Source: an uncultured Lachnospiraceae bacterium (GTDB lineage: Bacteria > Bacillota > Clostridia > Lachnospirales > Lachnospiraceae). From it: DNA of 64,000 bases. Both the position numbers and the translations under genes were made by a program. The stretch is from contig CAKRPS010000002.1 of assembly GCA_934385475.1 (NCBI GenBank), positions 38,134 through 102,133 of the forward strand. The letters are read 5' to 3'. Below, one piece after another: positions 7,449 through 16,619 of the stretch (position 1 is the stretch's first letter; every line of letters begins with the position of its first letter). The notes beneath the pieces were generated by a model that was not told the DNA's origin, searched no databases, and saw nothing but the letters and a program-made list of their open reading frames with translations.

Positions 7449-9279
7449 ACTTCATATCTTTGCCCTGATACTTGCAACGGCGGCAGCATTGTGTTTTCCA
7501 CAGATTCTGAATCTGAAGGACAATGTTCTGGGTTATACAAACAGTATTTTTTCAGTGATGCTGTGGCTTTTGTGCTACTATGCGGTCAACCGTGCTCTGC
7601 ACACGATTGACCTGACAGACCGGAGGGCGTTTGTGCTGGCTGGTGTTCTGTCCTTTCTTTTTACGGTGGCAATGCTGTTTGGAACACGGCTTGACCATGT
7701 GGAAAACGTAGACTTCAAAGACGGCTTGCTGTGGATATCGCTGCCGGTATTCACCTGTCTGTTTACCATTCTGGTGTGTAAGTTATGGGACTTTCTTAGC
7801 AGACTTGAAGAGAAACGGCGGGTTCTTGCGGAGCAGCTTGGAACGCCTGTTTTGCCACAAATGCGTAGCACGTACAGAAATATACTGGTTTTCTGTATAC
7901 TGTTTTTGTGTTGGTTTGTGGTTTTGCTGGCGGTGTATCCGGGTTTCTTCGTTTATGATGCGCAGGACGAGTATCTGCAGGTGGCCTCGAGAAATTTTAC
8001 GACACATCATCCGTTGCTTCATGTGCTGATGCTGGGAGGAATGATCTGTGGAGTTCATAAATTTACAGGCTCCTACAATCTGGGAATCGCCTGCTACACG
8101 ATTTTTCAGATGCTGGTGATTGCCGGGGTGTTTACCTATGTGATTGCCTATCTCCGGAAAAAAGGCGTGTCACTTTGGATTCGTCTCTTTGCACTGCTGT
8201 ATTTTGCTGCATTTCCGGTGGTCGTGATGTTTACATTATGTTCCTCCAAGGACGCTTTCTTTACGGCGGCGCTCTTACTGCTTCTGATCGCATTGCTGGA
8301 GATGGGATGTCGTGAGGAGGAGTTTTTTACTTCTTTCCGATGGCAGATATTTTTTGTCGGCAGTGCTGTTTCCATGATGCTTTTCCGGAAAAACGGCGTG
8401 TACGCTTTTCTGGTACTGATCCCCTGCCTGTTGGTGCTTCAGGTACGACACCGGAATAAAAAATATTTCAAAAAGCTGGGATGCCTTCTTGGAATTTCCC
8501 TCGCCGGATTTCTTGTAATAAACGGGGGACTGCAAGTGGCTCTGCATGCACAGGCGGGAGAAAATCAGGAGATTCTGACGGTGCCGATCCAGCAGCTTGC
8601 CAGAACCTACAAATATACACCGGAGGCTTTTTCCAAAGAGGATCGGGAACTATTGCTTAAAGTACTGCCCGAGGATGTGTTGGCAAGATACAATCCGAGA
8701 TTGTCAGATCCGGTCAAATATTATTTTAACAACCGGGAATATGAAAAAAATAAGATGCAGTATGTAAAGCTCTGGGCCAGGGTCGGTCTTCGTAAGCCGG
8801 TTTCGTATCTCAATGCATGGTTGATGACTTCCTATGGTTTCTGGTACCCGGATACCGTAATCAATGTATATGCCGGTAATTCCGTGTTTACCTTTACGTA
8901 TAAGGACTGTTCTTACTTCGGCTATGAGGTGGAGGAGCCGGGAGTCAGGGCAAGTAAGATCCCGTGGCTCAATGAGGCATACCGGAAGCTGTCCTTGGAG
9001 ATCCAACAGGAGAAGATACCGGTATGGTCCATGTTGTTCTCACCGGGCTGCCTGTTCTGGTGCTTCGCATTCTCTCTGAGCTATCTGCTGTATCGCCGGA
9101 AGTATCATATTCTGTCGGCCTATCTGCCGGTGCTGCTTGTGTGGCTTACTGTTATTCTGGGGCCGACCTACCTGCCAAGATATGTTTTGATTTTCTGGTA
9201 TGGACTGCCCTTATTTATGAGTGTACTGCTGTGTGAAGAGCGGTTTGGTTGTAAAAACAAGGGAAGCGTGCTATACTAG
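7423..9279 (+). CDS. DUF6020-type polytopic membrane protein
   Basis: About 618 aa with some 11-13 hydrophobic helices and an extracytoplasmic loop of roughly 130 residues (near 375-510). Two features are shared with the 25684 product: an acidic-histidine segment (FVYDAQDEYLQ followed by THHPLLH) and a loop starting VPIQQLARTY with a YNPRLSDPVKYY motif. These mark the DUF6020 family, typical of Firmicutes surface-glycan loci and probably GT-C-like sugar transferases. The start is uncertain: ATG at 7423 or ATG at 7438, both inside the end of the preceding gene, neither with a strong ribosome site. Position directly after a polyprenyl-phosphate sugar synthase fits use of that donor, which is inference. 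Confidence 0.7.
   Translation: MNEIRMKIKLHIFALILATAAALCFPQILNLKDNVLGYTNSIFSVMLWLLCYYAVNRALHTIDLTDRRAFVLAGVLSFLFTVAMLFGTRLDHVENVDFKDGLLWISLPVFTCLFTILVCKLWDFLSRLEEKRRVLAEQLGTPVLPQMRSTYRNILVFCILFLCWFVVLLAVYPGFFVYDAQDEYLQVASRNFTTHHPLLHVLMLGGMICGVHKFTGSYNLGIACYTIFQMLVIAGVFTYVIAYLRKKGVSLWIRLFALLYFAAFPVVVMFTLCSSKDAFFTAALLLLLIALLEMGCREEEFFTSFRWQIFFVGSAVSMMLFRKNGVYAFLVLIPCLLVLQVRHRNKKYFKKLGCLLGISLAGFLVINGGLQVALHAQAGENQEILTVPIQQLARTYKYTPEAFSKEDRELLLKVLPEDVLARYNPRLSDPVKYYFNNREYEKNKMQYVKLWARVGLRKPVSYLNAWLMTSYGFWYPDTVINVYAGNSVFTFTYKDCSYFGYEVEEPGVRASKIPWLNEAYRKLSLEIQQEKIPVWSMLFSPGCLFWCFAFSLSYLLYRRKYHILSAYLPVLLVWLTVILGPTYLPRYVLIFWYGLPLFMSVLLCEERFGCKNKGSVLY
9249..9277 (+). promoter_or_regulatory. sigma-A type promoter with extended -10, ahead of the ligase gene
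   Basis: TTGTAA (9249-9254), 17-base spacer, TATACT (9272-9277) with TG at 9269-9270. It lies over the last codons of the DUF6020 gene. The predicted transcript starts within the tandem hairpin repeat that follows, giving a leader of about 120 bases before the ATG at 9407. Confidence 0.6.
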
Positions 9280-9347
9280 TTTGAAAAATCCATATGCGAA
9301 AGATTTTTCAAACGTGAAAAATCCATATATGAAAGATTTTTCAAACG
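9280..9347. repeat. two tandem 33-bp units, each a hairpin
   Basis: Unit 1 (9282-9314) and unit 2 (9315-9347) differ at only two bases (GC versus AT in the loop). Each holds TGAAAAATC and GATTTTTCA arms around an 11-base loop. In unit 1 the stem extends to 11 bp (9280-9290 with 9302-9312). A degraded third start (TGACAAAT) follows. The repeat sits in the leader between promoter and ribosome site. It lacks a GC-rich stem followed by a T-run, so it is not a normal terminator. The unit length is a multiple of three and is open in one frame, but I regard it as noncoding. Confidence 0.75.
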
Positions 9348-9373
9348 TGACAAATACAGATACAAACTCGACA

Positions 9374-9401
9374 TGCGCAACAGACGTGCGCAGAAGTGAG
9401 G
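9374..9401 (+). promoter_or_regulatory. TGCGCA-N7-TGCGCA stem-loop fused to Shine-Dalgarno (copy 2)
   Basis: Boxes at 9374-9379 and 9387-9392, loop ACAGACG, then GAAGTGAGG as ribosome site five bases before the ATG at 9407. Same geometry as the copies at 2994 and 46014. Confidence 0.5.
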
Positions 9402-9406
9402 ATAAA

Positions 9407-11890
9407 ATGAACAGGATATTGGATAGAAAACAGGCGACCTTATCGGTTATCTGGATTCTCATAATCGGCATGATGATCTGCCTGTGGCCGCTGCGTTTTG
9501 TACAGGAGACGGTAGTTTCCCAAAGTACACAGAAGGCAGTCATGGAATCTGAGCCGATCACGACAGACTATGTGGTGCAGCAGATGTTTGTCGCGCAGTA
9601 TGACCGATTGAAAGATATAGACATTTATTTTACACAGGGAACACCGGGGGAAGAGTTCAATTTCGTTCTTTATGATGCATCGATGAATATTTTGATGCAG
9701 CAGGTGATCGGAACGGATGAGAAGAAGGAAATTCCCGGTTTTTGCACTGTGCAGGTGAATATGGATGTGGAGGTCGGAAAGGCCTATTATTTTCTGATCC
9801 AGGGTACGGAATCTCCCTTCCGGGTAGCTTATGAAAATACAGAGGATTCCGGCAATATCTATAACGGAACACTCTATTATGGAAATGTTGAAGATACCGA
9901 TCATTGCATGATTGCACGGTATGCATATGAGATGCCGCTCCGGAAGGGGAGAACGCTGGCGGCTTACGGAATCTTGCTTGCGTTGGGAATTTTTGCTACG
10001 TGGCTGACGGAACGCTATTACAAAAGCAGGCCTGAGCGGAACAGGCTGGTCACCACAGAGCAGGTATGTAAGGCAGTGCTCTGTCCGGTGATTCTTGTAG
10101 CAGGTGGTTTCTGTGCCCTTGCGGTGTTTCCTGCACGGCTGTTTACCATAGAAGCTGTATCCATTGTATTTTATGAGGTGGGAATCCTGCTGGCAGTTCT
10201 GGCTGCCTTGTATGCAGTCTGTCATGACCGGAGCGGGATGGCGACTTCCCGGAGTGCACTGGAATTTCTGCGTGAAAGATGGCAGGATTATCTTCAGTCA
10301 GCAATGATTGCAGGAGCTCTCTGGGGATGCTGTAATTATATGAATGGGCTGTATGAAATTCATCATACGGTTGCTTACAGACAGGTGCTGATCTTCCTGG
10401 CACTGTCCGTGATCGTCACGTACTCCGGAAGAGAAATTTTTACGGTATATAATGCCGTCTATGCGGTGATAGCGGCAGTGGCTGGCTGCTATTATTATCA
10501 GACTGCCCTTGCGGCACTGGAAGATCCGGAGCCACTGGAGATTCAGACGGTTAAGCTGACCGTCTGGGTAGGAGTACTGGCAGGAGCGGTACTGATCAAT
10601 ACGGTGATTATTGCATTCCGCGGACGTATCCGGGGCTTTTCACCGTTGTATGGGGCACTGATAGGTGCGTTCTTCGTGCTTCTGCTTGTGTACCGCAATA
10701 CGAGAGGCTGGCCGATTTATCTGGTGTGTGCATTTACCCTTTTCTATCTTCGTATGGCAGCGTGGGATAAAAAGGCACATTTACTCCAAAATATAGGTAA
10801 CGGTGTATTGTTCCATTTTGCAGTGATGGTGATCTACTGCCTGTTGCACAGACCTTATATGTTTTTCCAGTATTACCGTTATCCGTTTATTTTCCACACG
10901 GTGACAATTTCAGCGGTTTATCTGGCGATGGTGGTGTGTGTTGCCATGGTTAAACTGTTGGATGCGTACAGGAAGCATCCCTGCCTTTCGGGATGCTACA
11001 AGGAGCTTTTCCTCTTTGGAACGGCATGTGTATATCTGCTTTTAACCTTGTCACGGACAGGCTATCTGGCAATCATTGTGACTGCCATTATCGTAATTCC
11101 AGTGACATGCTTCTGTATGAAAAAAAGACTGCGGCATATGTTTAAAATTGCCGGAATGATGATAGCTGCCGCTTTGATTTGCTTTCCGATCATCTTTACG
11201 GCCCAGAGGATTATTCCTTCGGTGAAGGCAGATCCGGAACCGCTTGAGATTGAAGAGCTTCCGACGGAGATCGTGCACGGAAGAGTGATGGATTCCTAGT
11301 ACTATATTACGATAGAACGGTTCGTGCAGGTGTTCCAGATGAAGGTGCTGGGGATTCCGGAGGAACGGTGTGTCCATGCAGGCAACTGGGTACGGAACGA
11401 AGAGAAGCTTCCGGCTGACTGGTTTTTGCCTGTAGAGAAAATGCTTCTGGCATCCGAAGAAGATATGGCATTGCAGGAAGAGGCAGAGGGAGAAGAGCAG
11501 GAAAGCTCGTATGCAAACGGAAGAATGGAAATATTCCGGGTGTATTATGAGAATTTAAATAAAACAGGGCATCAGGACATGGGTATTATGCAGCCGGATG
11601 GCAATTTTATTGTGCATGCGCATAACATTTACCTGCAGGTGGCTTATGATCATGGAATCTATGTAGGAATCGTATTTATTCTGGTGGGAGCCGGTACATT
11701 CCTGCAGTCGGCATTGTTCTATCACAGAAAAAAAGAAGTGATAAGCTGTGCAGCACTTCCGCTTGCAATGCTATTGCTTTTTGGTGTGGCGGGATTGACA
11801 GAGTGGATTTTCCATCCATGCTGTCCAATAGCGATGATCCTGTTCCTGACAATGTCACCATTGCTGTTTGATTGCAGGAAAACAGTCTGA
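9407..11890 (+). pseudogene. O-antigen ligase/polymerase (Wzy_C type), interrupted by an in-frame TAG
   Basis: The reading frame from ATG 9407 runs 630 codons to TAG at 11297-11299, then continues open in the same frame to TGA at 11890, 827 codons in all if the TAG were sense. The N-terminal part has one helix, an outside beta-type domain (about residues 35-190) and many helices, ending with LSRTGYLAI, the classic start of the ligase core. The part after the TAG supplies NGRMEIF and the HAHNIYLQVAYDHG motif of O-antigen ligases and O-oligosaccharyltransferases. Both halves are needed for one active site, so a nonsense mutation is the simplest reading. No ribosome site precedes the possible GTG restart at 11324. 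The loss looks recent, as no other damage is seen. If read through, it would polymerise or ligate a lipid-linked glycan. Confidence 0.8.
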
Positions 11891-11899
11891 GGAACGATA

Positions 11900-13777
11900 A
11901 TGAAAAAGTTGAAATCTACGTTTAATGTAAAATTATTTTATAGAAGAACCTGTCTGATCATTTATGACATTATCAGCATTGTCATCGCAAGCTATCTGGC
12001 GATTATGCTCCGTTATGATCTGCATTTTGAAGGGATTCCGGATCATTTTATGCGGCCGATCGAGCTTTTCATGCCGATTAACATTCTGGTAACGCTGGTG
12101 ATCTTCTACTGCTTCCGGCTTTACAGCAGCCTTTGGGCCTATGCGGGGGAGACGGAATTGCAGAATATTGTGGTGGCCTGTGTGTTGTCTACCCTTTTCA
12201 ATGGAATCGGTATGCAGTTTTTCCGGATAGGAGACCGGCAGGCAGTTCCGAAGAGCTATTATCTGCTTTACATGTTTGTACTGGTGGCGTGTATTTTTGC
12301 CAGCCGCTTTTCTTACCGCTTTTTCCGGGGATTAAAGCATAAACAGCAGAACAAGAAGAACCGTATTTCGGTTATGGTGATCGGTGCCGGAGAGGCAGCC
12401 AATGTGATCATCAAGGAAATTGTGGGAAGCAATTTTTCCACGATGGTCATCAAATGTATTATCGATGATGATAAGGGAAAATGGGGAAGATATATCCAGG
12501 GCATTAAGGTTGTCGGCGGACGCGACAAGATTGTAGAGTGCGCTGATTTATATGAAGTGGATGAGATTATTGTGGCAATGCCCTCAGCCAGCCGTGCAGA
12601 GATCAAGAAAATCCTGGAAATCTGTAAGGATACCAATTGCAAGCTGCGTTCCCTGCCGGGTATGTACCAGCTGGTAAACGGTGAAGTGAATGTCAGCAAG
12701 CTGCGGGATGTGGAGGTTGAGGATCTGCTCGGCAGAGAGCCGATCAGCGTAGATATGGACTCCATTCTCGGATATGTGCAGGGCAAGGTGGTTCTGGTGA
12801 CCGGCGGCGGTGGTTCTATCGGCAGCGAGCTGTGTCGTCAGATTGCAGGTCATCGCCCCAAACAGCTTATCGTTTTGGATATTTATGAAAATACGGTCTA
12901 TGATGTACAGCAGGAACTGAAACAGAAATATCCGGAGCTGGATCTGGTGGTGCTCATTGCATCTGTCAGAAATACGAACCGGATGAATTACATCTTCTCG
13001 AAATATAAGCCCAATATTGTGTATCATGCGGCAGCCCATAAGCATGTGCCGTTGATGGAGGACAGCCCGACAGAGGCAGTCAAGAACAATGTTTTTGGTA
13101 CCTTTAAGACAGCGCAGGCAGCCGCCATGAGCGGGGTACAGAGATTCGTCATGATTTCCACAGACAAGGCGGTAAATCCTACGAATATCATGGGAGCCAG
13201 CAAACGAATCTGTGAAATGATCATCCAGACCTTTGACAAGCATTATGATACCGAGTTTGTTGCAGTACGGTTTGGCAATGTTTTGGGAAGTAACGGCAGT
13301 GTCATTCCACTGTTCCGCAAGCAGATTGCCGCGGGAGGACCGGTTACCGTTACCCATCCTGATATTATCCGCTATTTCATGACCATACCGGAAGCAGTCT
13401 CGCTGGTATTGCAGGCAGGAGCCTATGCCAAGGGAGGGGAAATTTTCGTTCTGGATATGGGAGAACCGGTTAAGATTCTGACCTTGGCAGAGAACCTGAT
13501 TAAGTTATCGGGCTATCGTGTGGGAGAAGATATTAAGATTGAATTTACAGGACTTCGTCCCGGCGAGAAGCTGTATGAAGAGCTTTTGATGGACGAGGAA
13601 GGTATGAAGGAAACAGCCAACAAGCTGATTCACATCGGAAGACCGATTGAGCTGGACGAGCAGGAATTCTTCGCACAGCTCAAGGAATTAAAGGATGAAA
13701 GTCAGATTGAGAGCTCTGATATCAGACCGCTGATACAGAAGATTGTGCCAACCTATCATTATCAGAAGGCAAAATAA
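11900..13777 (+). CDS. membrane-bound nucleotide-sugar 4,6-dehydratase (PglF/WbpM/CapD family)
   Basis: 625 aa. Four N-terminal helices (about 15-130), a Rossmann-like CoA-binding-type region (150-270) and an extended SDR domain (about 295-560) with GGGGSIGSE for NAD and STDKAVNPTNIMGASKR in the catalytic region, the form typical of the long membrane dehydratases. These convert UDP-GlcNAc to UDP-4-keto-6-deoxy-GlcNAc, the first step to bacillosamine- or QuiNAc4N/FucNAc-type sugars. A GAGGAACG site precedes the ATG at 11900, and the PLP transaminase that would use the keto product starts 14 bases after its stop. Family is certain; product stereochemistry at C5 is not. Confidence 0.92.
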   Translation: MKKLKSTFNVKLFYRRTCLIIYDIISIVIASYLAIMLRYDLHFEGIPDHFMRPIELFMPINILVTLVIFYCFRLYSSLWAYAGETELQNIVVACVLSTLFNGIGMQFFRIGDRQAVPKSYYLLYMFVLVACIFASRFSYRFFRGLKHKQQNKKNRISVMVIGAGEAANVIIKEIVGSNFSTMVIKCIIDDDKGKWGRYIQGIKVVGGRDKIVECADLYEVDEIIVAMPSASRAEIKKILEICKDTNCKLRSLPGMYQLVNGEVNVSKLRDVEVEDLLGREPISVDMDSILGYVQGKVVLVTGGGGSIGSELCRQIAGHRPKQLIVLDIYENTVYDVQQELKQKYPELDLVVLIASVRNTNRMNYIFSKYKPNIVYHAAAHKHVPLMEDSPTEAVKNNVFGTFKTAQAAAMSGVQRFVMISTDKAVNPTNIMGASKRICEMIIQTFDKHYDTEFVAVRFGNVLGSNGSVIPLFRKQIAAGGPVTVTHPDIIRYFMTIPEAVSLVLQAGAYAKGGEIFVLDMGEPVKILTLAENLIKLSGYRVGEDIKIEFTGLRPGEKLYEELLMDEEGMKETANKLIHIGRPIELDEQEFFAQLKELKDESQIESSDIRPLIQKIVPTYHYQKAK

Positions 13778-13791
13778 AACAGGAGGCAGTT

Positions 13792-14925
13792 ATGGAAAAG
13801 AAACGGATCTATTTGTCCTGCCCCACCATGCATGGCGAGGAACAGAAATTTATCAAGGAGGCATTTGACACCAACTGGGTAGCTCCTCTGGGACCGAATG
13901 TCAACGCGTTTGAAAAGGAGATGGCAGAGTACACAGGCTGCGGCCACGCTGCAGCCTTAAGTGCCGGAACAGCAGCAATCCATCTATCCTTGAAGCTTTT
14001 GGATATCAAACAGGGAGACATTGTATTTGTATCTGATTTGACCTTTTCTGCAAGCTGTAATCCGATTGTATATGAGAAAGCAACGCCGGTCTTTATTGAT
14101 GCGGAACCGGATACCTGGGACATGTCCCCGGAAGCCTTAAAAAAGGCTTTTGAAAAATACCCGAATCCCAAGGCAGTTATCTGTGTGCATCTGTACGGTA
14201 CGCCTGCCAAGCTGGATGAGATCATGGCAATCTGCAAAGAACATAATGTGCCACTGATAGAAGATGCGGCAGAATCTTTAGGAAGTACTTACAAAGGAAA
14301 ACATACAGGGACGTTTGGTAAATATGGCATTTATTCCTTTAATGGAAATAAGATTATTACGACTTCCGGCGGCGGTATGCTGGTATCTGCTGACGAAGAG
14401 GCAACCAAACGTGCTACCTTCCTGGCAACCCAGGCGCGTGACCCTGCAAGATATTATCAGCATTCCCAGATAGGATATAACTATCGTATGAGTAACATTA
14501 CAGCGGGAATCGGAAGAGGACAGTTACTCCACATGGAGGAGCATAAGGCATTAAAGAAGGCTATCTATGCGCAGTACAAAGAGGCATTTGCCGATGTGGA
14601 AGAGATTACCATGAATCCGATGAACCCGGACGGCGATGCCAACAACTGGTTATCCTGTATGACGATTGCTCCGGGCTGCAAGGTAACACCGGATATGGTC
14701 ATGGATGCCCTGGCAGAAGAGAACATTGAGAGCAGACCGATCTGGAAGCCGATGCATTTACAGCCGGTATTCGCAGAATATGATTTTATTCCGTATTATC
14801 CGGATGGAAGCAGTGTGGGAACGGATATCTTTGAGAGAGGTCTGTGCCTGCCAAGTGATATTAAGAATACACCGGAAGACATGGAGCTGATTATTGCTAC
14901 GGTTCGAAGGTGCTTTGGTAAGTAG
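13792..14925 (+). CDS. PglE-like UDP-4-amino-sugar transaminase (DegT/DnrJ/EryC1/StrS)
   Basis: 377 aa PLP enzyme. AGTAAIHLSL near residue 59, EDAAESLGS near 160 and the Schiff-base lysine Lys187 in SFNGNKIITTSGGG are all in the expected places. Opening residues RIYLSCPTMHGEEQKFIKEAF match transaminases of UDP-bacillosamine type pathways. It would aminate the UDP-4-keto-6-deoxy sugar from the preceding dehydratase. A textbook AGGAGG lies seven bases before the ATG. It belongs to a different branch from the WecE-like gene at 3028, so the locus appears able to make two distinct 4-amino-6-deoxy sugars. Confidence 0.92.
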   Translation: MEKKRIYLSCPTMHGEEQKFIKEAFDTNWVAPLGPNVNAFEKEMAEYTGCGHAAALSAGTAAIHLSLKLLDIKQGDIVFVSDLTFSASCNPIVYEKATPVFIDAEPDTWDMSPEALKKAFEKYPNPKAVICVHLYGTPAKLDEIMAICKEHNVPLIEDAAESLGSTYKGKHTGTFGKYGIYSFNGNKIITTSGGGMLVSADEEATKRATFLATQARDPARYYQHSQIGYNYRMSNITAGIGRGQLLHMEEHKALKKAIYAQYKEAFADVEEITMNPMNPDGDANNWLSCMTIAPGCKVTPDMVMDALAEENIESRPIWKPMHLQPVFAEYDFIPYYPDGSSVGTDIFERGLCLPSDIKNTPEDMELIIATVRRCFGK

Positions 14926-14946
14926 AAAATAGGCGAAGGGAAAACT

Positions 14947-15597
14947 ATGTATAAGAAATGGGTGAAAAGGTGTCTGGATTTTCTTCTGTCACTGTGTGCC
15001 ATTATCCTTTTAAGCCCCCTGTTACTGGTACTCACCATTCTGGTGCGGCTTAAGCTGGGCAGCCCGGTTATTTTCCATCAGGAAAGACCTGGGAAGGATG
15101 AGAAGATTTTTACACTGTGCAAGTTCCGGACGATGACAGACGAGCGGGATGAAAATGGCGAGCTTCTGCCCGATGCAGTACGTCTGACAAAATTTGGCAG
15201 ATTCCTGCGGGGAACCAGTCTGGATGAACTGCCGGAGCTGTTTAATATTCTGAAAGGGGATATGAGCATTATCGGTCCAAGACCGTTGTTGGTATCCTAT
15301 CTGCCTTATTACAGCAAGCGGGAGAAACTGAGACATTCGGTACGACCCGGTCTGACAGGACTGGCACAGGTCAGCGGAAGGAACTTCATTGACTGGGACA
15401 GAAGAATGGATAAGGATATTGAATATGTGGAACACCTGTCTTTTGCCATGGATCTGAAGGTAATCTGGCTGACTGTCAAAACCGTATTGGGACATACAGA
15501 CGAGGTGGCGGAGGATACCAATGCGGTCGAGGGAAATTTTGCACAGATCCGCAGACAGAGATTGGAAGAGACCGGAAAACTGAGGGCTGATGAATGA
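14947..15597 (+). CDS. PglC-like initiating phosphoglycosyltransferase (bacterial sugar transferase)
   Basis: 216 aa, the minimal monotopic form: a hydrophobic re-entrant segment (about 10-32), KFRTMTD, then TSLDELPELFN with the catalytic pair Asp93-Glu94, IGPRPLL and RPGLTGLAQVSGRN. These enzymes transfer a sugar 1-phosphate from UDP-sugar to undecaprenyl phosphate and begin the repeat unit. Placed straight after a dehydratase and transaminase, it probably starts with a modified 4-amino-4,6-dideoxy HexNAc. It is the first of two initiating transferases in the window; the second, at 50646, is the long multi-helix type. Overlaps the following ATP-grasp gene by four bases. Confidence 0.93.
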   Translation: MYKKWVKRCLDFLLSLCAIILLSPLLLVLTILVRLKLGSPVIFHQERPGKDEKIFTLCKFRTMTDERDENGELLPDAVRLTKFGRFLRGTSLDELPELFNILKGDMSIIGPRPLLVSYLPYYSKREKLRHSVRPGLTGLAQVSGRNFIDWDRRMDKDIEYVEHLSFAMDLKVIWLTVKTVLGHTDEVAEDTNAVEGNFAQIRRQRLEETGKLRADE

Positions 15598-16577
15598 ATA
15601 TTCTGATATTGAGCGCGGGAACCCGCGATAAGGTAGTGCAGTATTTTAAGAAGGAACTGGGAGACAGGGGGCGTATTATAGCGACAGATTGCAGTAATCT
15701 GGCACCGGCTGTCTATGATGCGGATGCATTCTATCTGGTGCCGCGAATTACCGCGCCGGGGTATCTGGACGTGATTCTGGATATCTGTAAAAAAGAACAG
15801 ATTACCGGTGTATTTTCCCTGATTGACCCGGAACTCAGCATGCTGGCAAAGGAAAGGGACAGATTCCTGGCAGTGGGAACAACGCCCATTATTTCGGACT
15901 ATGATTTGGTGGAAACCTGCTTTGACAAGTTCCGTATGTATGAGCTGTTACAGAAGATGCAGATTCCGACAGGAAAATGCTATGTAGAGAAGGAAGCTTT
16001 TTACAACGCTGTGGAGCGGGGGGAGATTTCCTACCCGGTATTTGTAAAGCCGGTAAAGGGAAGTGCCAGCATCCACATCAATAAGGTAAACAGTGCAAAA
16101 GAAATAGAGGTTCTGTTTGATCTGTATGATGACCTGATGATTCAGGAGTTTATGGACGGACAGGAATACGGTGCAGATGTATATATCGATATGATTTCCG
16201 GCAAGTGTACGGATATTTTTATCAAGAAAAAAATCAAGATGCGTGCCGGTGAGACAGACAAGTCTGTCTCGGTCAGGGATGAGAAGCTATTTGAACTGAT
16301 ACGGAAGTTTACAGAAGACTGCGGTTTTCGCGGTATGATCGATATTGATATTTTTGAAATAGGGGACACTTATTATATCTCCGAGGTAAATCCGCGATTC
16401 GGCGGAGGGTATCCGCATGCCTACGCCTGCGGCGTAAATATGCCTAAAGCAGTGATAACCAATCTTGCCGGACAGGAAAATGAGGTAAGGATTGGAAACT
16501 ATGCGGAGAATATCTGCATGATGAAATATAATGAGATTGCAATCCGTGATATGAACGGAATAGAGATTGTACCATAG
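15594..16577 (+). CDS. ATP-grasp enzyme, probable acyl/aminoacyl ligase acting on an amino sugar
   Basis: 327 aa. N-terminal Rossmann-like pre-grasp domain (1-110), then an ATP-grasp core with FVKPVKGSAS (lysine for ATP), MIQEFMDGQEYGADVY and EVNPRFGGGYP (metal-binding Glu and Asn). It resembles the carbamoyl-phosphate-synthase-like ATP-grasp proteins common in capsule clusters. It sits translationally coupled (ATGA) between the PglC-like and PglA-like enzymes, exactly where PglD-type acetyltransferases are found in pgl clusters, so it may ligate an amino acid or other acid to the 4-amine. That substrate is inference; the fold and ATP chemistry are well supported. Confidence 0.8.
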   Translation: MNILILSAGTRDKVVQYFKKELGDRGRIIATDCSNLAPAVYDADAFYLVPRITAPGYLDVILDICKKEQITGVFSLIDPELSMLAKERDRFLAVGTTPIISDYDLVETCFDKFRMYELLQKMQIPTGKCYVEKEAFYNAVERGEISYPVFVKPVKGSASIHINKVNSAKEIEVLFDLYDDLMIQEFMDGQEYGADVYIDMISGKCTDIFIKKKIKMRAGETDKSVSVRDEKLFELIRKFTEDCGFRGMIDIDIFEIGDTYYISEVNPRFGGGYPHAYACGVNMPKAVITNLAGQENEVRIGNYAENICMMKYNEIAIRDMNGIEIVP

Positions 16578-16619
16578 TGCATTTTGCAGGAATAGGGGTT
16601 TGGAAAGAGAGAAGATTAG

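Noticed and set aside
9280..9347. Hairpins as an intrinsic terminator.
   Set aside because: Stems are AT-rich and not followed by a run of T; they lie downstream of a promoter and before a gene on the same strand.
9280..9347. CRISPR-like array.
   Set aside because: Units are adjacent with no spacers, only two copies, and no cas genes are present in the window.
9221..9406. A longer start for the ligase gene at ATG 9221, translating the 33-bp repeats as an 11-residue peptide repeat.
   Set aside because: It would overlap the DUF6020 gene by 59 bases and include a good promoter, the hairpin repeat and a GTGAGG ribosome site; ATG 9407 is followed directly by a normal first helix.
11324..11890. 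Separate small gene of 188 codons starting at GTG 11324.
   Set aside because: In the same frame as the upstream gene, no ribosome site, and it contains only the C-terminal half of the ligase active region; treated as the separated end of one gene.
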